From: Desulfobulbus alkaliphilus
GTDB lineage: Bacteria > Desulfobacterota > Desulfobulbia > Desulfobulbales > Desulfobulbaceae
Direction of reading: 5' to 3'
Assembly: GCF_016918545.1 (NCBI RefSeq)
Contig: NZ_JAFFQC010000016.1
Coordinates: forward strand, 1 to 64,000
DNA: 64,000 bases
The notes below the pieces were generated by a model. The model was not told where the DNA came from and ran no database searches. It was given only the letters and a program-made list of their open reading frames with translations. The translations under genes and the position numbers were made by a program. Below are positions 16,720-25,388 of the stretch, piece after piece (position 1 is the stretch's first letter; each line of letters begins with the position of its first letter).

Positions 16720-17763
16720 TCACTTCGGGTCTCTGAAATTGATGCCTGTGCCCATGAACCCCAGGGAGAAGCCGGTGCCGGAGACAAAGGTTCCGGAAGA
16801 ACTGGATTCGGCAAAAATGATATCCTGGTCCTTGAGGACGATGCCGTCGCCCACCCCCCCCTGGAGGTCGGTATAACTGAGTTTAAGGATCTCGCGCTGT
16901 CGACCTGGCCCCATGTAGCGAATCAGTTTGATGCTGTCGGCATCGGCATAGGAGGCCAGGCCACCAGCCAGGGCAATGCCCTCGGTGACCGTCATTTGCG
17001 ACCTGATGGAATAAATGCCCGGTTTGCGGACAGCGCCATCGATGAAAGCCTGACCGGATTCCGGCACAAAAATGACATCACCGCCCTGAATGGCCATGTT
17101 CTGGGCCATGTTACCCCGTTTGATCAATTCATCCAGATCCACCTGATAATTCACCGGTTGCCCGGAGATGGGATCCTGGCGGTTGACATAGGCGATGGAG
17201 CCGGCTTTGTCGTTGAGACCGTTGGCAATGGCAATGACATCGAGCAATCTCCGTTTCGCTATGTAATCGTAGGTGCCGGGCCGTGACAAGGCCCCTACCA
17301 GAGTGATCTGTTTACTGACATGTTCCTTGATATACACGGTCACGTTAGGATTGTGCAAGTATCGCTCGCGGTAGAGGTTTTCAATCAACTCTTCCGCTTC
17401 GGCGGCACTCAGGTTGGCGACTTCCACATTGTTGAGCAGGGGCAGGCTGACAAAGCCCCGGGAGGAAACCCGAACTTCGGCGTTGAGTTCCGGCACCTGA
17501 AAAACCGATACCGCTATCAGATCACCGGCACCAAGAATGTAATCACCAGGGCTGTCATCGTGCAAAATTGCGGCCGTCACCGGCAGGGCCTCGCGCTGGT
17601 TGTTTTCCCTTTCCACCTCAAGGTGTAGACGCTGAAAGGTTTCCACATCCGTTGTCGCCTGGAATTGCTCTTTGGCGCAGCCGGTTAAAGTGGCCAGCAA
17701 AACGAGAACGAGAAATAGAGAGAACAGAGGGCTGATGCCGCGGCGGGGTGCTTGAAGTGTCAT
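16720..17763 (-). CDS. Polysaccharide export outer-membrane lipoprotein (Wza-like)
   Basis: A 347-residue precursor with a lipoprotein signal (LFLVLVLLATLTGC, lipobox LTGC), a Poly_export domain (GDYILGAGDLIAVSVFQVPE) and two SLBB repeats (ITLVGALSRPGTYDYIAKRR and AFIDGAVRKPGIYSIRSQMT). It forms the periplasm-spanning and outer-membrane exit pore for exopolysaccharide and works with the Wzc-type kinase. I chose the ATG at 17763 because the signal peptide then has normal length. It is the first gene of the polysaccharide operon, separated from the FecR gene by a strong hairpin. Confidence 0.92.
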   Translation of the reverse strand: MTLQAPRRGISPLFSLFLVLVLLATLTGCAKEQFQATTDVETFQRLHLEVERENNQREALPVTAAILHDDSPGDYILGAGDLIAVSVFQVPELNAEVRVSSRGFVSLPLLNNVEVANLSAAEAEELIENLYRERYLHNPNVTVYIKEHVSKQITLVGALSRPGTYDYIAKRRLLDVIAIANGLNDKAGSIAYVNRQDPISGQPVNYQVDLDELIKRGNMAQNMAIQGGDVIFVPESGQAFIDGAVRKPGIYSIRSQMTVTEGIALAGGLASYADADSIKLIRYMGPGRQREILKLSYTDLQGGVGDGIVLKDQDIIFAESSSSGTFVSGTGFSLGFMGTGINFRDPK

Positions 17764-17804
17764 GATGCGCAGAAAGAGGCGTTGCTGGGATGGTGAATAA
17801 ACTG

Positions 17805-17840
17805 AGAAGGGTTGCCCCACCTTGGCGGGGCAACCCTTCT
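17805..17840 (-). terminator. Strong stem-loop between the FecR and Wza-like genes
   Basis: AGAAGGGTTGCCCC and GGGGCAACCCTTCT form a perfect 14-base stem with an eight-base loop, 17 bases after the FecR gene. Only a weak T run follows on the minus strand, so it is either a terminator or an mRNA 3' protector. Confidence 0.6.
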
Positions 17841-17856
17841 TAACACATTCGGCTTA

Positions 17857-18615
17857 TCAGGTGTTCGGGCTGGCCGAGGGAGTTGCTGTCCGCCTGGGCG
17901 AGGGCGTCGTACGCGTCGGTGCAGGAGGAGCAGGTGTCGGGTCGGTAACCGTGGGAGTAAAGCCACTGCCACCGCTGCTATCGGCCGCAACTATGGCGGT
18001 AGTGATCAGACCGGCGCCCAAGGCTCCAAACAGGACAGTGCGCTCTTTTTTCTTATCGCTGGTAAGGACTGGATCACCAGGGACTTCACTGACAGCCAGG
18101 ATAATCTTATGATGAGCGTCTACGGTTTTCATGCCTTCGGCTGTGGCGAACACCAGGCGACCTTCTTCAACACCTATTTCCGTGCTCCCATCTTGGTTCA
18201 CGAGAGCATAACCGCGGACAACCGGGTTGGAGTCGGCATTGAAAATGACCTCAGCCGTGGTGTAGGTCCCTTGAGGGGTATGGAAGGCAATCTGGCGGGT
18301 ATTGTTGGTAATGGTGTAGTTGACCTGTCCTTCGCGGAGATACAGATTGAAAGCCTGATCCTCGTTGCGGATCGCGAGTTTGGCCTGGTCGGCGGCGACA
18401 AGGGAGATACCCTCGGACCTGATCATGCATTTTCCATCGCAGACCAGCAGAGCACCGTCCTCGACCGGGTTTTGTCCGGATAGTTTATCGGCAAGTTGAC
18501 CACCCTTGTAGACATCAATGTTGCCGTGGCCGATACTGCCGGCGGCAAAGGTTATTCCCGTGGCGGTGACAGCCATGGATAACGCCAGCGCCATTGCAAA
18601 CACTCCCTTTTTCAT
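17857..18615 (-). CDS. Secreted FecR-domain protein
   Basis: The 252-residue precursor begins with a signal peptide (GVFAMALALSMAVTATGITFA). A FecR fold follows (VNYTITNNTRQIAFHTPQGT, then GRLVFATAEGMKTVDAHHKI), then a hydrophobic segment (VLFGALGAGLITTAIVAA) and a tail rich in Pro, Thr and Ser. Classical FecR proteins pass an iron-siderophore signal to an ECF sigma factor, but no sigma factor or TonB receptor is nearby. Stand-alone secreted FecR-domain proteins are thought to act in envelope or polysaccharide processes. The start has AAGGAGG five bases upstream; an AT-rich upstream region likely holds its own promoter. Confidence 0.8.
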   Translation of the reverse strand: MKKGVFAMALALSMAVTATGITFAAGSIGHGNIDVYKGGQLADKLSGQNPVEDGALLVCDGKCMIRSEGISLVAADQAKLAIRNEDQAFNLYLREGQVNYTITNNTRQIAFHTPQGTYTTAEVIFNADSNPVVRGYALVNQDGSTEIGVEEGRLVFATAEGMKTVDAHHKIILAVSEVPGDPVLTSDKKKERTVLFGALGAGLITTAIVAADSSGGSGFTPTVTDPTPAPPAPTRTTPSPRRTATPSASPNT

Positions 18616-18741
18616 GCTTCCTCCTTTTTGGGCGAAATTGATTTGGACAGAATGATATCTTAGTAAATTTTTTTATAACATTTTTTTTTGAAAAAAAAAC
18701 TAAAAATTCAACCAAATATTCAGAGGGTATGTTGATTGTTG

Positions 18742-19425
18742 TTACAGCGTGCGGACATTTTCCCGCAATTGTCGACGCTGTTCCTGAAAACAGCAGGAAA
18801 TGAGCTGGTCTCGTGCTTTTGCCGATATATTTTCGAAATGAAAAGCGACCTGGTAGCGGTTTTTCCGCACTCTGTACGTCCTGACCACGTTGGCCAGGCA
18901 AATGATGGGCTGCTCTTCCTCCGGCACGGTGATGTTGAGCTGGATATGCTTGTTGCTGGGAGGTTTTTCAGGGAAGAGGGCCAGGACACCGCTGCCGCTC
19001 AGATCAATGGTGGTGCCGCTTATTTTCCAGCTTCGATTATTGATCTCCCTGGGACCGGCAAGGTATTGTGCCTCAATGGTTGTGTTGATGCCGACTCTGA
19101 AAAAATCGCGTAGCGTTTCCGGTGCAATCGGTTCTCGAGCGGTGAACAGCAGGCGCCGGTCGCCGTTGGCCCCATCGAGACGGGCGATGAGGTTCACGTG
19201 CCGCCCGTTGTGTTCCACAGCCAGGGGACAGTTGGCTCCTAGTTGCAAATCATCGAGTTGCCAGGCGTTGGGGGAAAAGATCAATTCCAGGCCGGGGGCT
19301 TCTTTCTTGACCAACAGCGCGTCGCAGCGAAAGACTTCATCCCGCTTTCCCGGGATGTCGACCACCGTGGGGGCGCCGTTGTCGAGTTTGCTGAGAATAT
19401 CATCAATTCTGGCCACAGTGGACAT
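18742..19425 (-). CDS. PilZ-domain protein 1 (c-di-GMP receptor candidate)
   Basis: About 227 residues. The N-terminal half is a beta-rich YcgR-N-like domain; the C-terminal half is a PilZ domain with the RxxxR motif in LRDFFRVGI and the D-x-S-x-x-G motif in IDLSGSGVLALF. It ends in a helix with CCFQEQRRQL. It is a paralogue of the next gene (shared FFRV, IDLSGSG, ISCCFxxQRR). The ATG used has AAGGA directly adjoining it, which is poor spacing; a more upstream start is possible. Position between flagellar and polysaccharide genes suggests a c-di-GMP link between motility and biofilm formation (inference). Confidence 0.85.
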   Translation of the reverse strand: MSTVARIDDILSKLDNGAPTVVDIPGKRDEVFRCDALLVKKEAPGLELIFSPNAWQLDDLQLGANCPLAVEHNGRHVNLIARLDGANGDRRLLFTAREPIAPETLRDFFRVGINTTIEAQYLAGPREINNRSWKISGTTIDLSGSGVLALFPEKPPSNKHIQLNITVPEEEQPIICLANVVRTYRVRKNRYQVAFHFENISAKARDQLISCCFQEQRRQLRENVRTL

Positions 19426-19513
19426 TCCTTTTCTGGTTGTAAAGAGTTCTCTTGTCCATATCGCGGTGGAACCCGCCGCGATATGGAAGTTTCCCAGGTG
19501 CTCTGAATGGGCG

Positions 19514-20209
19514 CTACACCCTGACGTTTTGCACCCGCACCCGTAAACGCAGGTATCTTCGCTGCAATTCAAAGCAGCAGGCCATGATTTTGTCTTGGCT
19601 TTCCGAGTCGATCAGGTCAAAGTGCAAGGCGACATGGTACATCTGGTCGTTAATTTTCCGGCAGCGCACCACATGACCGAGGGCACGGATCACTTCCACT
19701 TCACCGGTGGGAAGCGTCAATTCGATGCGCACCTGTTTCCCAGCCTCCAGAGGCTCGGGAAAACTGCACAACAGACCGCTGCCACTGAGATCGATGGTGT
19801 CGCCGAGCAGCCGCCAATCCTCTCCGTTTTTGGCCATTTCCGGGGGGATGAGCGAGGATGCAGCCACCCGGGTTGTGGCATCAACCCGGAAAAAGTTGCG
19901 GGTTTGGTCATACGCCACCGTGTCCAGCGCCACCAGTTCCAGTGTTTGTGGATCCTTGATGGCACTGATACCTGCGGACAGGGCAATGCTCTGCTGTGCC
20001 GCATCCACGGTGAGCATACAGGTTCGGCTGGTATCGACCTGATCGATGGCCAGGATTCCACAGGGAAAGATCAGGTGGAATTTGGGCGGCTCTGTCTTTT
20101 CATACACACAGTTCAACCGTTCTTTTTCCGCAACTCCGATCAAAGGCACGGTCACCCGGGCCACGGTTCCATCCTTGATATTGGCAAGAAAACTGTTCAG
20201 TGATGGCAA
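19514..20209 (-). CDS. PilZ-domain protein 2 (c-di-GMP receptor candidate)
   Basis: This 231-residue protein has the same two-domain layout as its neighbour: an N-terminal beta domain and a C-terminal PilZ domain with RNFFRVD (RxxxR) and DTIDLSGSGLL (DxSxxG), so both c-di-GMP binding motifs are intact. The two genes form a tandem duplication that has diverged considerably. The start ATG (MPSLNSFLANI) is the first in frame. Flagellar brake proteins of the YcgR type share this architecture, so action at the motor is possible, but the sequence does not prove it. Confidence 0.87.
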   Translation of the reverse strand: MPSLNSFLANIKDGTVARVTVPLIGVAEKERLNCVYEKTEPPKFHLIFPCGILAIDQVDTSRTCMLTVDAAQQSIALSAGISAIKDPQTLELVALDTVAYDQTRNFFRVDATTRVAASSLIPPEMAKNGEDWRLLGDTIDLSGSGLLCSFPEPLEAGKQVRIELTLPTGEVEVIRALGHVVRCRKINDQMYHVALHFDLIDSESQDKIMACCFELQRRYLRLRVRVQNVRV

Positions 20210-20230
20210 GGTCTTCCTTCTCCCTGGAAC

Positions 20231-20445
20231 CTGAATCCGTGACGGATGGGCTCTTATTTTGGATATATCTTGCTGTACTCACATTATAATCGCAGCAGAA
20301 TCCTTGCAGATAACCTTCACCAGCCGCCCTTCGGAGCGTCAGTCCGCACGCCATCTTCATTGCCCTAACCTTCCGATAAAGTCTACTTTAATCGAACGGT
20401 CACGAACAACAAAGCTGACGCACGGACGAACGCTCACGGATCCAG
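20231..20445. repeat. Dispersed intergenic element, enlarged copy
   Basis: It starts CTGAATCCGTGACGG and has the core GATATATCTTGCTGTA and ACCTTCACCAGCCGCCCTTC seen in the other copies, but carries about 80 extra bases before the terminal CTCACGGATCCAG. It may be an element with an insertion or two fused copies. Confidence 0.65.
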
Positions 20446-20531
20446 TTGGAAATAATCGATCTTTTTTTTTCAGATTGCCACAACCTGGATGAGAAAGGAA
20501 GAATTTTTTCGACAACACCCCTGTAGCGCGC

Positions 20532-20560
20532 AAAAAAATGACACCGATGCCAGGTATCGG
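20532..20560 (-). terminator. Rho-independent terminator after the fliD-fliS-fliT-like operon
   Basis: On the minus strand CCGATACC-TGG-CATCGG folds into a short hairpin followed after five bases by seven Ts. It is about 30 bases beyond the stop codon of the fliT-like gene. Confidence 0.55.
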
Positions 20561-20589
20561 ACCAGCCTTGATGTACCGGCCGGGAATGT

Positions 20590-20985
20590 TCAGTTGGAGG
20601 AAGATATGCGACCGCCGCTTTGTCGGGGCATATTCTGGTAGGTTTTCAGCAGGGCGTTGCCTGTCGACAGTTTGCGCATATCGTCACGCTTAACCGCCAT
20701 AATGGCGTGAACTCGAGGTAGTAACCGTTGATTGCGGTTTATGATCGTCTGCATGAGGCGAACAAGTGCATTGATTTGCTCGTACTCATCATCCGTCTCA
20801 GGCTGCCGGGATCGGACCAGGTCGAGCATTTCCGTGTCCTGGTGCTTGACGGCCTCCTGCAATATGTTCATGCGCTCGAGGAGAGGGGCCAGCAGGTCGA
20901 AGTTTTCCGCCTGCAGGGCCTGTTCAATCTCCCGGCTCAATCGGTCGATTTCCTGGTACCCGGCAAGGGTCTGGTCAAGAAGCAT
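20590..20985 (-). CDS. FliT-like flagellar chaperone candidate
   Basis: This 131-residue, largely helical protein (LAGYQEIDRLSREIEQAL, then LLERMNILQEAVKHQDTE) has the size and charge pattern of FliT, the export chaperone of the filament cap FliD. Sequence similarity to enteric FliT is too weak to see directly; the call rests on length, predicted helices and its place immediately after fliS, ten bases downstream. It ends the operon before a terminator hairpin. Confidence 0.6.
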   Translation of the reverse strand: MLLDQTLAGYQEIDRLSREIEQALQAENFDLLAPLLERMNILQEAVKHQDTEMLDLVRSRQPETDDEYEQINALVRLMQTIINRNQRLLPRVHAIMAVKRDDMRKLSTGNALLKTYQNMPRQSGGRISSSN

Positions 20986-20994
20986 TGCCCGCCC

Positions 20995-21444
20995 TCACAT
21001 AGCCGCCACCAGCGGTCGGTAGGCATTGGTGCCGGATGAGGTCGTATCGGTTCCGGCGGTCCCGCTTTTTTTCTCCTTGTTGATCTCAATGGCCTGGGCC
21101 CAGGTAGCTCGCAGGTCGCTCAGCATTGTCTTCACTTCATGCAAGGGCTCGGTCTTGTTTTTCAGATTGGCCTCCATCATCCTGCCCAGCATGTAGCTAT
21201 AGAGAGCGTCCAGGTCTTCCGCCAGTTTGGCGTCCTGATTGTGATCGAGAGTGGCGGCAAATTCCGAGACAATAGCCGAGGTTTTATTGATATAATAAGC
21301 CCGTTTGTCGATCTGACCGTTATCGATGGCCTGGATGGCCAGGGAGATGAAACGGACGGCACCGTCATAGAGCATCAGCATCAGTTGTTCCGGCGAGGCC
21401 GCATTGACGGAGTTGGCCACATATTGATTGGTGTATCCATTCAT
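20995..21444 (-). CDS. fliS: Flagellin export chaperone FliS
   Basis: This 149-residue protein carries the FliS signature at its N-terminus (NQYVANSVNAASPEQLMLML followed by YDGAVRFI). FliS binds the disordered C-terminus of flagellin in the cytoplasm, preventing premature polymerisation and presenting it to FlhA. The C-terminal 20 residues are Thr/Ser/Gly-rich and beyond the usual fold. Its start codon overlaps the last base of fliD, which indicates translational coupling. Confidence 0.95.
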   Translation of the reverse strand: MNGYTNQYVANSVNAASPEQLMLMLYDGAVRFISLAIQAIDNGQIDKRAYYINKTSAIVSEFAATLDHNQDAKLAEDLDALYSYMLGRMMEANLKNKTEPLHEVKTMLSDLRATWAQAIEINKEKKSGTAGTDTTSSGTNAYRPLVAAM

Positions 21445-22835
21445 TATCGTCTCCTGTAGTTCATCATGTTACTCAGCGAATCCATCTGCTGGGTCAGGTA
21501 GGAGGATTGGGCATTGAGGCCGCTGACCAGCATCTCCATGGCACTGAACTGGGATTCAAGGGTTTTTTGCCGTTGCTCCAGTCGTGATTCCATGGAGGTT
21601 ATCCTGGTATCGATGCGTTTGAGGTTATTGTCGACACTTTCTTTCTTGCCGCTGAGCATGCCGGTGCCGGAGTTGGTCATGGCGAAGAGGTAATCCTTGA
21701 ACTGTGTTGCCGCGCCAACTGCACCCTCTTCTCCAGCCAATAGACTGACCACACTGTCCAGGTTGTTGTCGATGGCCGCGGACAGGGTCTGATCGTTGAC
21801 CACCAGGGTACCGTCTCTCTGCGTCTCGAATCCGAGTTGGGACATGGTGGAAAAGACGCCGGAGTTAGGGGTAGTCTGGGTAAGCATGTTTTGCAGCCGG
21901 CGCTTGATTGTGTTCATGCTGGCATCACCGCCGAGGATACCGCCGCCTTTCTGGTCAATCACCGACTGGCTGCTGATAAAACTCATGACTTCATTGTACC
22001 CTTTGGCAAAGGCCTCGATGGTTGCTTTGATACTGCCTTTGTCCAGGCCGATGTTCAAGGTGGTGGTTTCCCCTTCCCGCACCTTGAGAAGATCCACGGT
22101 GACGCCGGGTATGGCTTCGGTCAGCGTGTTCGAGTCGCTATAGATGTCAATGGTGTCGACGCGGATATGGGCTCGAGAAGCAGCCTGGATCGGAGGGTTG
22201 ATGATGGTTCCGGTGCCATCGTCAAGGTTGAAGGAGCCGAGGCTGGTGGTGCCGCCGGTCAGGCCGCTGTCATCCAGGGAAAAGGTACTGGCAACATCAG
22301 CACCGGTGAGGATCAGTCGCAAAGGTGCCTCGGTCCCGTCGTTGATGATAGCGGCGGTCACCCCGAGGTCGGCAGTGTTGATGGCTGCCATGATATCCTG
22401 CAGGGAGTTAGTGGCTTCCTCAAGCTCGATGGTATGAATGTTTTCGCCTACGGTCAGGGTGAGGGAGCCGGTGCCGAACCGAGCATCTTCCGCAAATCCG
22501 CTTGAAACTGATTTCTGGACCTGGGCCAGGGCAACAACTTCCACCTGATAGTTGGCACCAGTATGGGCCTCCCGTGACACCGAAGCGGTGAGTGTTTCGG
22601 TGGAGCTCTGATTGACTGAACGTTGCAGCAAGGTATCCCGATAATTGAGATCCTTGATCCCATCGGCAAAAGATTTCAGTTTGGAATCGAGTTCGGTAAA
22701 GGCCGACAAACGGTTGCTGAGCCAGGTTTTATCCGCTTCCAGCCGGGCAATGGGCATACGTTCAACATTCATCAACTGTTCGATGATACTGCCCGTTTCC
22801 AGTCCTGTGGCTAAGCCGCTGAATTGAATAGTCAT
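21444..22835 (-). CDS. fliD: Filament cap protein FliD (HAP2)
   Basis: The 463-residue protein begins with the FliD N-terminal domain (FSGLATGLETGSIIEQLMNV) and ends with the helical FliD C-terminal domain (SVDNNLKRIDTRITSMESRL, then SSYLTQQMDSLSNMM). The coiled ends form the leg domains that sit on the filament tip and fold incoming flagellin. The central region includes a flagellin-hook-IN-like stretch. Its length is typical. It lies between flaG and fliS in the order common to many polar flagellates. Confidence 0.95.
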   Translation of the reverse strand: MTIQFSGLATGLETGSIIEQLMNVERMPIARLEADKTWLSNRLSAFTELDSKLKSFADGIKDLNYRDTLLQRSVNQSSTETLTASVSREAHTGANYQVEVVALAQVQKSVSSGFAEDARFGTGSLTLTVGENIHTIELEEATNSLQDIMAAINTADLGVTAAIINDGTEAPLRLILTGADVASTFSLDDSGLTGGTTSLGSFNLDDGTGTIINPPIQAASRAHIRVDTIDIYSDSNTLTEAIPGVTVDLLKVREGETTTLNIGLDKGSIKATIEAFAKGYNEVMSFISSQSVIDQKGGGILGGDASMNTIKRRLQNMLTQTTPNSGVFSTMSQLGFETQRDGTLVVNDQTLSAAIDNNLDSVVSLLAGEEGAVGAATQFKDYLFAMTNSGTGMLSGKKESVDNNLKRIDTRITSMESRLEQRQKTLESQFSAMEMLVSGLNAQSSYLTQQMDSLSNMMNYRRR

Positions 22836-22929
22836 GGTTGGTGCCTTCGCATGTTCAGGATGGGGTCATTCTGCCTGGGTGTGGCTGCCGGTTCTTGCCA
22901 GGCGTTTTCCTTGGTGCGTGCCTGGCAAA

Positions 22930-23271
22930 TCAGCCCTGAGTGTTGACGACATTGCCGCTCAGCTCCTTGAGCTGCTTGGTAAGGTTGAGCAGTTCTTCCG
23001 GTGGGATCTGCCGGATGATTTCATCGGTATTGCTGTCAACGATCGAGACCACCAGCTGCTCGCTCCCGGAGTCCCGTTCGAACCGGACGCTGTACAGGCC
23101 GTCCTCGGTAATAGTCTTGATCTGGCTGAGCAGTTCCTCCGGCTGCATCTTGTTTTCCTGAGGACTGCTTTGCGGCTGCTGGCTGTCCTGCCGTTGCCGC
23201 ACCACCTGCTGAGCCGGTTCGTTGGCTCGGGGAGGAGTGAAAACTGTTGCGCCCATGGTGTCAATATTCAT
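22930..23271 (-). CDS. flaG: FlaG family protein
   Basis: A 113-residue protein with a disordered, Gln/Pro-rich first half and the FlaG domain in the second half (YSVRFERDSGSEQLVVSIVD, then TDEIIRQIPPEELLNLTKQL). FlaG influences filament length in several polar flagellates. A GGAGG box lies seven bases before the ATG. The gene sits between flagellin and fliD, its usual place. Confidence 0.92.
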   Translation of the reverse strand: MNIDTMGATVFTPPRANEPAQQVVRQRQDSQQPQSSPQENKMQPEELLSQIKTITEDGLYSVRFERDSGSEQLVVSIVDSNTDEIIRQIPPEELLNLTKQLKELSGNVVNTQG

Positions 23272-23307
23272 CGTGCTGCCTCCAGCGTAGTGAGAAACAC
23301 ATCAAAG

Positions 23308-23332
23308 CCGGGGGACCAAAGTGGTCCCCCGG
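23308..23332 (-). terminator. Terminator hairpin after flagellin gene 1
   Basis: CCGGGGGACC and GGTCCCCCGG form a perfect ten-base GC-rich stem with a five-base loop directly after the flagellin stop codon. The following CTTTGATGTGTTT on the minus strand is only moderately T-rich, so termination may be partial and allow read-through to flaG-fliD. Confidence 0.75.
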
Positions 23333-23343
23333 GGGAAGATACA

Positions 23344-24837
23344 TTAGCCGAGCAGGCTCAGGGCCAATTGCGGACTCTGATTGGCCTGGGCCAGGATAGA
23401 AATTCCGGCCTGGGCGAGAATGTTCTGCTTGGTCATGTTGGAGGTTTCCTGCGCGATGTCTGCATCCAGGATCCGCGACCGGGCAGCCGATATATTTTCG
23501 GAGATATTCTGCAGGTTGGCAATAGTGGATTCAAAGCGGTTCTGAAGAGCACCAAGGTTACCCCTCTCTTCATCGATTTTACCTATGGCTTTATCGATAA
23601 TATCGATGGCATCCTGAGCGCCTTCCTGGCTGCTGATATTCACCGCCGAAATAAATTGACCTTGAGCAGCAACGTTGGTATCTGCATCGACATTAAAAAT
23701 GGATCCGGCTGCAGCTGCCACACTTGAGGAAGCAAAGAACGAGGCGTTTGATGTCAACTCGATGGTTCCGGCGACAACCGTGGAATTATTCCCACCTTGC
23801 GTCAACTCTACAGCGGTACCGTCTGCAGGACCGGCAACATTAATGGTTTCACCACTGCCGCCGCTGTGGTCAAATCCGGTAATATGAATATTTTTTCCTT
23901 CGGTCTGCGTCAGGGTGATCTCGCCACCGCTGAATTGGGCAGTGATACCGGTCGTGCCGGAGCTGTCATTGATGACTCTGGCCAGATTTTCCAGGTCTCC
24001 ATCGGTGACGGCTGCGGATACTGTTGCCTCGGCACCATCACTGTCCAGGGTCAGGGTAACCGTTCCGGAAGCACTGAGGCCAGAGAGGGTAGCTGTTGTT
24101 CTCGCTGTTGCTTCAACTCCGGTATTTGCAGATTGTTCGTTTATTGAGTTGGCAATCGCCTCAGCGGTGGCACTGGCCACCACGGACACTTCTTCACTGC
24201 CGCGATTACCGGCAATGGTCAGGGTCTGTGCGCCAATAGTGTTGTTTGCCACCCGAGCGTTGGCGGCTGCTGCTGCGGAACCACTGCCTTGATTGGCCGT
24301 TTCATTGACGGAGGAATCAACATAGCGGCCAAGGTCACCCGCACGCATGGAGCTTATGCCGATGTTGATAGTTTCATTGGCATTGGCACCGACCTGGAAC
24401 TGCTGCGTGATGAACGAGCCATCCAGGATGTTGAGGCTGTTGAAGGTGGTGGTGTTGGCGATCCGATCCATCTCGCTTTTCAACTGATTGACTTCAGACT
24501 GAAGGGATGCCCGGTCGGATGAAGTGTTGGACGCATTGGCCGATTGGACGGCCAACTCACGCATACGTTGGAGAATATTGGTGCTTTCCTGCATGGCCCC
24601 TTCCGCGGTCTGGGCCAGGGAAATACCGTCGTTAGCGTTGCGAGCGGCCTGATTAAGGCCGCGGATTTGCGAGGTCATCCGGTCAGTAATCGCCAGACCG
24701 GCGGCATCGTCCTTGGCAGAGTTGATCCGCAGACCACTTGAGAGACGCTGCATGGAGTTTGCCAGGTTGTTCTGGGTTGCCCCGAGATTGCGTTGAGCGT
24801 TGAGAGAAGCTACGTTTGTGTTGATTGTCAGTGCCAT
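23344..24837 (-). CDS. fliC: Flagellin 1
   Basis: This 497-residue flagellin has the conserved D0/D1 N-terminus ([19 protein letters not shown], then [20 protein letters not shown]) and C-terminus ([20 protein letters not shown] to LALSLLG). The variable middle (about 180-390) contains two flagellin-IN-like beta modules rich in Thr, Ser and Ala. An AUGGAGGA sequence serves as Shine-Dalgarno and overlaps an ANGGA CsrA site. A sigma-28 promoter lies about 180 bases upstream of the start and a perfect CsrA-type hairpin lies in the leader. It is about 60 % similar by eye to flagellin 2 in the end domains and very different in the centre. Confidence 0.97.
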   Translation of the reverse strand: MALTINTNVASLNAQRNLGATQNNLANSMQRLSSGLRINSAKDDAAGLAITDRMTSQIRGLNQAARNANDGISLAQTAEGAMQESTNILQRMRELAVQSANASNTSSDRASLQSEVNQLKSEMDRIANTTTFNSLNILDGSFITQQFQVGANANETINIGISSMRAGDLGRYVDSSVNETANQGSGSAAAAANARVANNTIGAQTLTIAGNRGSEEVSVVASATAEAIANSINEQSANTGVEATARTTATLSGLSASGTVTLTLDSDGAEATVSAAVTDGDLENLARVINDSSGTTGITAQFSGGEITLTQTEGKNIHITGFDHSGGSGETINVAGPADGTAVELTQGGNNSTVVAGTIELTSNASFFASSSVAAAAGSIFNVDADTNVAAQGQFISAVNISSQEGAQDAIDIIDKAIGKIDEERGNLGALQNRFESTIANLQNISENISAARSRILDADIAQETSNMTKQNILAQAGISILAQANQSPQLALSLLG

Positions 24838-24876
24838 GATATTCCTCCATGAATATTATGTTGGCTTGTCTTCTTG

Positions 24877-24890
24877 CGGCATCCTTGCCG
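24877..24890 (-). promoter_or_regulatory. Predicted CsrA-binding hairpin in the flagellin 1 leader
   Basis: On the mRNA strand CGGCA-AGGA-TGCCG forms a five-base stem that presents AGGA in a tetraloop, the classic CsrA/RsmA target. A second ANGGA (ATGGA) overlaps the Shine-Dalgarno sequence 30 bases downstream, so one CsrA dimer could bridge both and block initiation. csrA and fliW are encoded 3 kb upstream. Confidence 0.65.
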
Positions 24891-25016
24891 TTTTTTTGCG
24901 ATCCAGCTGTACTGTGTTTTCAAGTGCCGCCGATTGGCGCCTCCTGAGCTAATGATTATCTGTTTTATGTCAATGGTCGGTTGTGGTTTGTCGAGGGCGT
25001 CATGCCCTTGATGTAT

Positions 25017-25044
25017 GTATCGAACCGACGGTGAGAAAACTTTA
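25017..25044 (-). promoter_or_regulatory. Sigma-28 (FliA) promoter of flagellin 1
   Basis: Minus-strand sequence TAAA, 16 bases, TTCGATAC fits the FliA consensus TAAA-N15/16-GCCGATAA. The same 16-base spacing occurs in three other flagellar promoters of this window. It gives a leader of about 170 bases. It lies downstream of the small ORF between the two flagellin genes. Confidence 0.65.
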
Positions 25045-25106
25045 GTTTTTTTTATAAATAAAAAATTTTTCTGTTTCCGGCAGAAACTCACCCCCGTGGG
25101 TGATGG

Positions 25107-25316
25107 TTATTGCCAGGTTCCAGGTATGATATATTCCCGCGGTTCCTTGAGGCGCAGGGAGGCGGCTTCTTCCCAAAGCAATCGGTCGGCATACCCATTG
25201 GCCAGAAAACGATTGGTGACCAGACCGCTGTGCCCCGGCGGTTGTTCGCTTGCCAGGGTGCTTTCCGTGATAATGGCGGAGTTTTCCCTGTTATACTGAA
25301 ATATGAGGATTTTCAT
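25107..25316 (-). CDS. Small hypothetical protein between the flagellin genes
   Basis: A 69-residue frame (MKILIFQYNRENSAIITEST, then WEEAASLRLKEPREYIIPGT) lies between two flagellin genes on the same strand. It has no family I recognise, no signal peptide and no membrane segment. The Shine-Dalgarno sequence is weak. Beginning and composition look protein-like, and the gene follows the flagellin 2 terminator, so it would depend on read-through or its own promoter. Existence is moderately likely; function unknown. Confidence 0.45.
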   Translation of the reverse strand: MKILIFQYNRENSAIITESTLASEQPPGHSGLVTNRFLANGYADRLLWEEAASLRLKEPREYIIPGTWQ

Positions 25317-25339
25317 GGGCTGATTCTCGGATGAAAGAC

Positions 25340-25363
25340 CCGGAGGGGCAGAGACCCCTCCGG
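25340..25363 (-). terminator. Terminator hairpin after flagellin gene 2
   Basis: CCGGAGGGG and CCCCTCCGG pair around a six-base loop about 26 bases after the flagellin 2 stop codon, followed by GTCTTTC on the minus strand. Confidence 0.75.
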
Positions 25364-25388
25364 ATCAGGAAGGCGAGGGGAGAGCGGC

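Larger units (their letters stand above)
20210..20589. other. Gene-free interval with a dispersed repeat
   Basis: The interval holds the dispersed element at 20231-20445 and, on the side of the fliT-like gene, a terminator hairpin. I see no promoter that I would defend for the PilZ pair and no gene. Confidence 0.6.
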
